DNA of 64,000 bases from Phymorhynchus buccinoides (Eukaryota; Mollusca; Gastropoda; Neogastropoda; Raphitomidae), in assembly GCA_017654935.2 (NCBI GenBank), contig CM065680.1, positions 31,226,906 through 31,290,905 on the forward strand, written 5' to 3'. The translations under genes and the position numbers were made by a program. The notes beneath the pieces were generated by a model. That model was not told where the DNA came from. It did not search any database and was given only the letters and a program-made list of their open reading frames with translations. Of the stretch, positions 60,045 to 64,000 are shown piece after piece (the stretch's first letter is position 1; the number at the start of each line of letters is the position of its first letter).

Positions 60045-62415
60045 AACACACACAATTATTGACGCCCTAATCTATCACTCTCTTTGACTCTGCCTCCTTT
60101 CCCCTTTGCTTGCTGTCATCTACTGTCTTTCTGCCTTGTTGATCCATTCTGCCTTTTTTCAAGAAACACTTACAAAGGTTTTTTTCAAGCCAAAGACGGA
60201 CATGCAGGCTCTAACCATCTCTTAGTTAGGTGCATGATAACGGCAGCATGATGTATCTGCACTCATATGACAGGAAACTGAGCAATCAAAGAAAAAGAAG
60301 AAAAAACTGAAAGAACCCGACTTTGAGATCGAGAGTCATAAACATGAGGTGGTGTTTAAAGTAAAAAGTTTGCAGGGCTTTGTTGGTCATTAAAACCATT
60401 CGTTTTGTTGATGGTGAATTTTACGTCCAATTAGGCGTTGCCTCATATGGACAATGTTCCTGAAGACTGGATCTTCCCGGTGATGAGGTGTTGATGATGA
60501 TGATGATGATGATGAAGGGGTCGTCTTGTGATTTGTTTTGGATCACCTCATGAACTCAGGCTCTGAGATGAGGGCAAAAAAGAAGAAGAATGACTTGTTA
60601 CTGGAAGACTTTAGTCAAAGTGTATCAGTTTGTACTTGTGGAGTTAGGTCTCTTTTTGTGTGTCCCAGTGCTTTTGCAACCCAAGGCGTGTACATGTATG
60701 TTCATGTGTGGTTGACAGGAATGGTATATATTTTCCTTGTGCTCCTTTCGTCGGTGGAAAGGCATTTAACTCTGGAATGATTTTTTATACAAGTTTCTTT
60801 GATAGCTTCCCTGTTTTATTTTGTCAGGGCAACTACTTCCAAGAGCAGGCTGCCCTGTCGGAGCTGCTGACCCTGAGCACCATGCCCGCCAGCGCCTTTG
60901 GACGACAGAAGTACCAGCCCCCTAAGGCAGCCTTGCAGCCCTTCCGCGACATGCGAAGCTTTCCCAAGCTGACCGTGGATGATACCAACACTGCACAGGT
61001 AGGTCAAGGATGTGTGTCGATTACCGTATTTTACGGACTACATGTATAAGGCGATACTTTTTTCCCCAGACTGAAACACCTGCGCCTTATAATGTGACTG
61101 ATAATATAGTAAGAAAATAGAGTAACAAAATCTGAAATTTGGAGTGCGCGCCGTATAATCAGGTGCGCCTTATAGTCCATAAAATACGGTAGGTCTTTTA
61201 CACGAAGAGCCTGCGCGGTTGGTGATTTCATTATTGACTTCATCTCTTTGTCACTGGCAAATAATTCGGGGACATGGCATTTTGCTTAAACCATTTTGCA
61301 TGTGTGAGCCAGCAATGAAATGAATCCAAGTGTTTGCATTCTTTTGACTTTTTAACTTTAAAGTGTGCTTCCTTTGAAATAAACCCTTCATTCATTCGAA
61401 AGCAAAATAATTACTTTCAGGAATGTCCAGAACCAGTGCATGCTTGAGGTGAAATCTTTCACCAAATGGGGAGTCTGAAATGAGCAATTGATGGAATTTC
61501 CTAAACCGGTTGGATGTACTGTGGCGTCATGAATACAAAACAACTTGGGCGCTCTGGGGCTATAGAAATGCAAGAGTTGAAGCCTGCCAAAAGGGTATAT
61601 CTTGAGATTTTGTTTCCATTTTCATCTAAGTGTAAAGCTTGGCCTTACTCATCTTTGGAAGTTTCAAAGTGCAATGAATAGTGTTTGCTTTTTAAACAGT
61701 CCGAGCAAGGTTCCGAGGGACCCCCATTTGGGGGTCTATGAAGCACTAAAATTCTAAAGGACCCTCTAAAAGAATGTGCAGGGGGTCCCAGGGATGCACT
61801 AGAAAATTTTGTTTTAGCATTTGCAATGCCACTGGGACCCTCTCTCCCGCCTCTAGGACCCTCTATACTGTAAGTGAAGGCGTCCCTGGGACCCCTTGTT
61901 TTGCGGGACGATTGGGGGCCCAAAGTCGTAGTTGTTTTTTAAAGCCCCACTGTAATGTGTTATGCTAGGTTAGGTTAGGTTAGGTACATTATAGTCACAG
62001 AGGTTTCTCTGTGAAATTCGGGTTGCTCCCACCTGGAGAGAGCGTCGCAGCCAGAGGCTGGGTTTTTTTGTTTTTTGCATGCAATTTTTGTGTGACTGAT
62101 GAGGAAGGAAGGGAGGGAGGTAAATTTTGACCACATGACAACTTTTTCGTTGCCACTGGGTTTAACCCTTTCACCGCCAGCCATTTTTTATCCAAAAATC
62201 TCCATTAAATTTACCTGGGTAGAGATAAAAATCCATCTGCAGTATTGTGGATTATTCTGTGACATATACAAAATAAGGTCTATCCTTTCTTCCCAAAACT
62301 AAGACAAAAGGGTCCTTGGATAATAGACCCCAATTTGATGACATTTAAAGAAATAGAAGTTAAATCATTGTGGTGCTAAAATGCGATTAACGTGTGCTAA
62401 GTGCATGGGCACACG

Positions 62416-62446
<31 letters not shown>

Positions 62447-63415
62447 TCCACGTTCAGACCATAAGGCCTAGTGCAAAGTGAGAGGGAAAATCCCCTGTAC
62501 CCATGTTCGAACTCGGGTTTGCTTGACACGAAGTGAACGCGCTACCACTGTGCCACTCTACACTGTTCCAGGTGATGATCCTGAAGGGCATCCATCGGCT
62601 GCGGGAGTTGGTGTACTCTGCGATGCGCTCTGTGGTGAAGAACAAGACGGCGCGCGAGGCGTGTCTGTCCTGGCTGGCCACCCTCATCAGCCTGAACGAG
62701 CTGCGAACCTCCTCCGTCATGCAGGACAACACTGACATGCAGCCTGTGTGCTCTGACGGTATGTGGCATTGCCATGGTTCTCTCACTAAGGAATACCGTC
62801 CATAAGGGTCTCTGACCGATTGGACGCTAATCTCATCACCATTCATTCATTCCGTTATTTATTTGTTTCCTACTGTTTTTATTTGGGTGGGTGGGATTGA
62901 CTGATGATTTTACTAGATTTGTTTTTATGTCTTAATTTTTTTTTAAATTTTGTGTGTGTGTTTGGGTTTTGTTGTATGAATTTTGGGTAAAGGTCAAGAT
63001 GTGCCACCCCCCCTACCTATCTCGGTTCATTCTATTTTTCCGTTATTGCCTTTCTTACCATACATAAAGCTGTATTTTAGGAACATTTTTAGCTAATAAC
63101 CTTTTTGGAATACTAACCCTAGCCCTAACCCTAGCCCTAAACCTAACCCTACCCCCCACCCTATAAGACGGAAAAACGGAAAAACGCAACGAACCACAAC
63201 TGTGACAAATCGCGGTGTACTGCAGTACATAGTGGGGGGTAGGGTTAGGTTTAGGGCTAGGGTTAGGGATAGGGTTAGTATTCAAAAAAGGTTATTAGCT
63301 AAAAATGTCAACACTTGCAATGAATCATGATGACACTGTGTGTGTGTGTGTTAGGGTTCATGCTGATCGTGTGTGCAATGTTCGTATAGTCAACGCTTGT
63401 AATGAATCATGATGA

Positions 63416-63473
<58 letters not shown>

Positions 63474-63534
63474 GTTCATGCTGAACGTGTGTGCAATGTT
63501 CATATAGTCAACACTTGTAATGAGTCATGATGAC

Positions 63535-63600
<66 letters not shown>

Positions 63601-63661
63601 GGTTCATGCTGAACGTGTGTGCAATGTTTGATAGTCAACACTTGTAATGAATCATGATGAC

Positions 63662-63712
<51 letters not shown>

Positions 63713-63771
63713 TCATGCTGAACATGTGTGCAATGTTCGTATAGTCAGCACATGTAATGAATCATGATGAC

Positions 63772-63817
<46 letters not shown>

Positions 63818-63937
63818 GGGGTTCATGCTGAACATGTGTGCAATGTTCATATAGTCAACACTTGTAATGAATCATGATAACACTGTGTGTGTGTCAGGGT
63901 TCATGCTGAACGTGTGTGCAATGTTCGTATAGTCAAC

Positions 63938-63970
<33 letters not shown>

Positions 63971-64000
63971 CAGGGTTCATGCTGAACGTGTGTGCAATGT
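46781..64000 (+). CDS. UBE4B: UBE4B-like ubiquitin chain elongation factor (E4), N-terminal part
   Basis: Coding exons: 46781-47222, 49306-49512, 50769-51778, 53579-53711, 55254-55318, 56095-56267, 58559-58622, 59428-59496, 60828-60998, 62572-62758, 63974 onward. All introns are GT-AG and all phases match, giving about 849 residues before the edge. Residues 1-147 are a polar extension. At 145-160 LSPEEMRLKRLSRLGVSPS matches the conserved N terminus of UBE4B. About 303-414 is a 16-residue tandem repeat. About 489-553 is the EKVKGFLEKAFACTL segment. From there the Ufd2 core begins, including KTAREACLSWLATLISLNE and CSDGFMLNV, comparable to the TREAALSYMAAV..DGFMLN region of human UBE4B. Known role: E4/E3 ligases of this family extend ubiquitin chains via a C-terminal U-box and work with p97/VCP; the U-box lies beyond the window. 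The N-terminal extension ahead of the conserved start is unusual. Divergence in the early core leaves some doubt about exact orthology. Confidence 0.85.
47815..47882. mobile_element. tiny foldback insertion
   Basis: CAACTTAGGACGC..TTTTACCGCCA pairs with TGGCGGTCAAATCAGCGTCCTAAGTTG around a loop of about 14 bp. The short direct repeat CATTGTTCA lies on each side (47801 and 47885), resembling a target duplication. Confidence 0.5.
48122..48330 (+). mobile_element. GAA-tailed repeat, 5' part
   Basis: Blocks CCCTGTGGGGATGCCAGGGG, CTAATCTGCCACTCTCTTTG and CTATCATCTACTATC match the 37121 copy; the 3' half is diverged. Confidence 0.6.
48630..48870 (+). repeat. diverged repeat shared with 33380-33610
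   Basis: Both contain ACCAAA(C/T)GGCAAGCCATAT, a GATT(T)ATT region and GTGTTGCCAT / GCATTGCCAT followed by ATACAGG. Confidence 0.45.
49039..49199. mobile_element. pogo-like MITE, GTCTTATAAGGGAGG family (copy 2)
   Basis: CAGTGGAACCTCCC..GGGAGGTTCCACTG, flanked by TA, 161 bp. It lies in the intron about 105 bp before coding exon 2 of the UBE4B-like gene. Copy 1 is at 17217. Confidence 0.88.
49306..49512 (+). CDS. UBE4B: UBE4B-like coding exon 2
   Basis: Begins (E)EMRLKRLSRLGVSPSSS, the family N-terminal motif, followed by a Ser-rich run. Acceptor TTGTTGACAG, donor GTATAA. Confidence 0.9.
49742..49822 (+). repeat. GGCGTTACCGGTACT tandem array
   Basis: Four to five units of about 15 bp, (C/G)GCGTTACCGGTACT, ending GGCGTTGCGCTGGT. 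A diverged version at 53078-53160 ends GGCGTTGTGCTAGT and is attached to the GC-rich repeat H. Confidence 0.75.
50769..51778 (+). CDS. UBE4B: UBE4B-like coding exon 3
   Basis: The largest exon, 1010 bp. Starts (K)RMIQQREAWLNRMSSN, passes through the 48 bp coding minisatellite and ends ALINQAIEKQINM. Acceptor GTGTTTCAG, donor GTAGGT, phase 0. Confidence 0.9.
51027..51361 (+). repeat. coding minisatellite, 48 bp x 7
   Basis: Seven in-frame copies of a 16-residue unit, consensus VEHSNKRPNSPSTDET, in exon 3 of the UBE4B-like gene. The unit length is a multiple of three, so copy changes keep the frame. Alternating RP/RL/MP and DEA/DET variants suggest duplication in pairs. Confidence 0.92.
51863..52376. 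mobile_element. AGACCCAC-family MITE cluster
   Basis: At least two copies in mixed orientation: AGACCCACTGACCC at the left end, GTGGGTCTTTAA at both 52249-52260 and 52363-52374, and an internal 55 bp duplication with CAGCCTCGATCGTATGCGAGG twice (52101 and 52151). TTAA adjoins the outer ends. Confidence 0.65.
52548..53160 (+). mobile_element. GC-rich interspersed repeat, family H (copy 2)
   Basis: Matches the inverse of 4480-4760 in its first 270 bp, then continues with two more ACTCCGCCGTTTCTTAAC blocks and a GCGTTACC array ending GTTGTGCTAGT before an AAT run. A frame of 76 codons over the first part is also open in the other copy in part, but no domain is seen. Confidence 0.6.
53579..53711 (+). 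CDS. UBE4B: UBE4B-like coding exon 4
   Basis: Encodes VKFSVNAYNVCESSGKAF through VLTHFCK plus one base. Acceptor AATGTCAG, donor GTAAAT. Confidence 0.85.
53756..54050. mobile_element. TTAA-flanked MITE, CCCTTTCACCGCC family (copy 2)
   Basis: Bounded by TTAA (53752-53755 and 54051-54054). Its middle contains a TTATATAGCGCTT block (about 53926-53962) absent from the other copies, so a smaller repeat has entered it. Confidence 0.82.
54055..55253. other. UBE4B-like intron, unassigned part
   Basis: 1.2 kb of intron without recognised elements. ORFs are incidental. Confidence 0.4.
55254..55318 (+). CDS. UBE4B: UBE4B-like coding exon 5
   Basis: A 65 bp exon encoding (E)CASSDNTDGGLWDCNDGEFNQ. Acceptor CCTGCTGCAG, donor GTCAGT. 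It is recognised by phase fit rather than strong homology. Confidence 0.75.
55741..55815 (+). mobile_element. TATATAGCGC repeat fragment
   Basis: An AAT run leads into TTATATAGCGCTTTTTATCG and AAAGCGCTTTACAATC, then CA/CG-rich sequence. Related to 682 and 59775. Confidence 0.6.
56095..56267 (+). CDS. UBE4B: UBE4B-like coding exon 6
   Basis: Encodes NSYMYETTTFLPRLINSSSD through RAGGSAFLRSK plus two bases. Acceptor GTTTTTTCAG, donor GTACAG. Confidence 0.85.
57198..58039 (+). mobile_element. element A, TTAA-bounded, host of a nested element
   Basis: TTAA at 57194-57197 and 58040-58043. The termini CTATTCTAGCACCATG and the inverse of CATGGTGCTAGAAGAT form an inverted repeat. Family members are at 30836 and 44100. 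It contains the 598 bp element at 57334-57931. Confidence 0.7.
57334..57931. mobile_element. element B, TTAA-bounded, nested in element A
   Basis: GCCTTTCACTCC at the left and GGAGTGAAAGGG at the right form the inverted ends, with TTAA at 57330-57333 and 57932-57935. The copy of element A at 30836 has a single TTAA at the same place (CTGTTAAAACAATGC). Confidence 0.8.
58044..58281. mobile_element. element C, CCCTTTCACCGCC-family MITE
   Basis: CCCTTTCACTGCCAG to TTGGCGGTGAAAGGG, with TTAA at 58040-58043 (shared with element A) and 58282-58285 (shared with element D). Inverse orientation relative to 40883. Confidence 0.82.
58286..58514. mobile_element. element D, AGACCCAC-family MITE
   Basis: AGACACACTGACCC to GGTGGGTCT, with TTAA on both sides (58282-58285 and 58515-58518). 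It abuts element C at a single shared TTAA. Confidence 0.78.
58559..58622 (+). CDS. UBE4B: UBE4B-like coding exon 7
   Basis: Encodes (R)LDEMLLSEMVTVEALDVLV AH. Acceptor GCATTTCAG, donor GTGAGT. The preceding intron holds the stack of four TTAA-bounded elements, the last ending about 40 bp before this exon. Confidence 0.8.
59161..59291. mobile_element. 131 bp near-perfect hairpin MITE
   Basis: Arms of about 61 bp, TACAACAAACAAACAACTAC.. and its inverse, differ at about four positions around a loop of about 9 bp (AAACAAAAC). It lies in the intron before exon 8. A decayed relative is near 17935-17995. Confidence 0.8.
59428..59496 (+). CDS. UBE4B: UBE4B-like coding exon 8
   Basis: 69 bp, DKFGDCLATILAKEIEEAV through HSL. 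Acceptor CATTTCAG, donor GTAAGA. Confidence 0.85.
59685..60305 (+). mobile_element. GAA-tailed repeat, interrupted copy
   Basis: The outer parts (59685-59774 and 60067-60305) match the 37121 copy. The interior is a younger SINE-like insertion. Confidence 0.7.
59775..60066 (+). mobile_element. TATATAGCGC SINE-like insertion with 9 bp duplication
   Basis: Flanked by CTAATCTAT at 59766-59774 and 60067-60075. AAT run, TTATATAGCGCTTTACC body, then a CT/CA/CG tail. Same family as 682-900. Confidence 0.82.
60828..60998 (+). CDS. UBE4B: UBE4B-like coding exon 9
   Basis: 57 codons, GNYFQEQAALSELLTLSTMP through DDTNTAQ, corresponding to the LGP(f)LSLS region of Ufd2 cores. Acceptor TTTTGTCAG, donor GTAGGT. 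Confidence 0.88.
61022..61191. mobile_element. TATAAGGCG-family MITE, intact
   Basis: TACCGTATTTTACGGACTA and the inverse TAGTCCATAAAATACGGTA flank GCGCCTTATAATGTGAC and GTATAATCAGGTGCGCC. 170 bp, in the intron 24 bp after exon 9. It is the uninterrupted reference for 12731-13430. Confidence 0.85.
61192..61964. other. UBE4B-like intron, unassigned part
   Basis: Contains repeated GGGACCC/GGACCCTCT phrases at about 61708-61905 that read like a low-order repeat. No gene seen. Confidence 0.4.
61965..62563 (-). mobile_element. tRNA-derived SINE (copy 2), interrupted by a TTAA element
   Basis: Minus orientation: head GTGTAGAGTGGCACAGTGG and CGAGTTCGAAC, central GGATGAGACGATAAACCGAGG, body to CTCTGTGACTATAATG, with GGTTA repeats at the far end. 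Homologous to 19440-19808. It ends 8 bp before the exon 10 boundary. Confidence 0.8.
62166..62386. mobile_element. TTAA-flanked MITE nested in the SINE (one end deleted)
   Basis: CCCTTTCACCGCCAGCC start; the right end stops at GCTAAAATGCGA, lacking the last CTTTGGCGGTGAAAGGG of the family. TTAA is at 62162-62165 and 62387-62390. The other SINE copy has a single TTAA here (GGGTTTAACGTG near 19606). Confidence 0.85.
62572..62758 (+). CDS. UBE4B: UBE4B-like coding exon 10
   Basis: Encodes VMILKGIHRLRELVYSAM through QPVCSD plus one base, a strongly conserved part of the Ufd2 core. Acceptor CTGTTCCAG lies immediately beside a SINE; donor GTATGT. Confidence 0.92.
62803..62850 (+). repeat. short shared block GGGTCTCTGACCGATTGGAC
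   Basis: Matches 8919-8965. Located just after exon 10. Confidence 0.5.
63083..63308. mobile_element. foldback element with telomere-like arms
   Basis: ACATTTTTAGCTAATAACC is inverted at the right end as GGTTATTAGCTAAAAATGT. Each arm of about 78 bp also contains CCCTAGCCCTAACCC or its complement, so telomere-like units are part of the inverted repeat. The loop has two GACGGAAAAAC-type repeats. Confidence 0.78.
63305..64000 (+). repeat. minisatellite carrying a splice acceptor and exon start
   Basis: Units of about 65 bp of unique sequence joined by TG runs of variable length. The unit is GGTTCATGCTGAACGTGTG, CAATGTTCGTATAGTCAAC, ACTTGTAATGAATCATGATG. Copies begin near 63355, 63474, 63600, 63711, 63820, 63896 and 63972. 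Several are preceded by TAG or CAG. Confidence 0.88.
63974..64000 (+). CDS. UBE4B: UBE4B-like coding exon 11, start only
   Basis: After GTGTGTCAG the sequence reads (G)FMLNVCAM to the window edge, the expected continuation of ..CSDG. Near-identical exon starts occur upstream in a minisatellite, so which copy is the working acceptor cannot be settled here. Confidence 0.65.

Noticed and set aside
63113..63275. True chromosome-end telomere sequence
   Set aside because: The telomere-like units are few, degenerate and inverted within a foldback element inside a gene, so this is not a chromosome end.

Overview
This is a 64 kb window of a eukaryotic genome with split, spliceosomal genes. Long CT/GA, CA/GT and AT microsatellites, many short inverted-repeat elements, tRNA-derived SINEs and several non-LTR retrotransposon families fill the space between and inside the genes. 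The TTAGGG-like blocks, the repeat style and the protein sequences suggest a marine invertebrate, most likely a mollusc (perhaps a gastropod). That assignment is an inference; no species-specific marker was read.

Three host protein genes can be supported. (1) VPS25, the winged-helix subunit of ESCRT-II, is complete on the minus strand from 25406 down to 17097. It has six exons with consistent GT-AG junctions and encodes 171 residues. (2) A plus-strand gene, seen from about 37593 to 40350 with its 5' end not found, encodes one canonical EF-hand, an acidic coiled-coil-like segment and a C-terminal transmembrane helix. I do not recognise its family. (3) A UBE4B/Ufd2-type ubiquitin chain elongation factor (E4) is on the plus strand. 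A probable 5' UTR exon lies near 45840-45993, coding starts at 46781, and ten complete coding exons run to 62758 with an eleventh entering at about 63974. All phases join cleanly to give about 849 residues of N-terminal region and early Ufd2 core; the C-terminal U-box lies beyond the window. There is also one intact tRNA-Val(CAC) at 2354-2426.

Layout: 1-17 kb is repeat territory with the tRNA and several transposon fossils. 17-25.4 kb is VPS25. 25.4-37.5 kb is dense repeats, including a 315 bp palindrome and a LINE with an open 685-codon reverse-transcriptase frame. 37.5-40.4 kb is the EF-hand gene. 40.4-45.8 kb is intergenic, with a 1.2 kb foldback element. 45.8-64 kb is the UBE4B-like gene, whose introns are packed with small elements.

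The most informative part is the repeat archaeology. Several insertions can be proven from empty-site copies inside the same window: a TA-flanked pogo-like element inside another MITE, a 5'-truncated RNase H LINE with a 12 bp target duplication, TTAA-flanked elements inside two repeats, and a SINE-like insertion with a 9 bp duplication. Some elements sit right against splice sites: a SINE ends 8 bp before a UBE4B exon, and a MITE ends 18 bp before the VPS25 terminal exon. The window closes in a minisatellite whose unit contains a splice acceptor plus the first codons of the next UBE4B exon, repeated about seven times.
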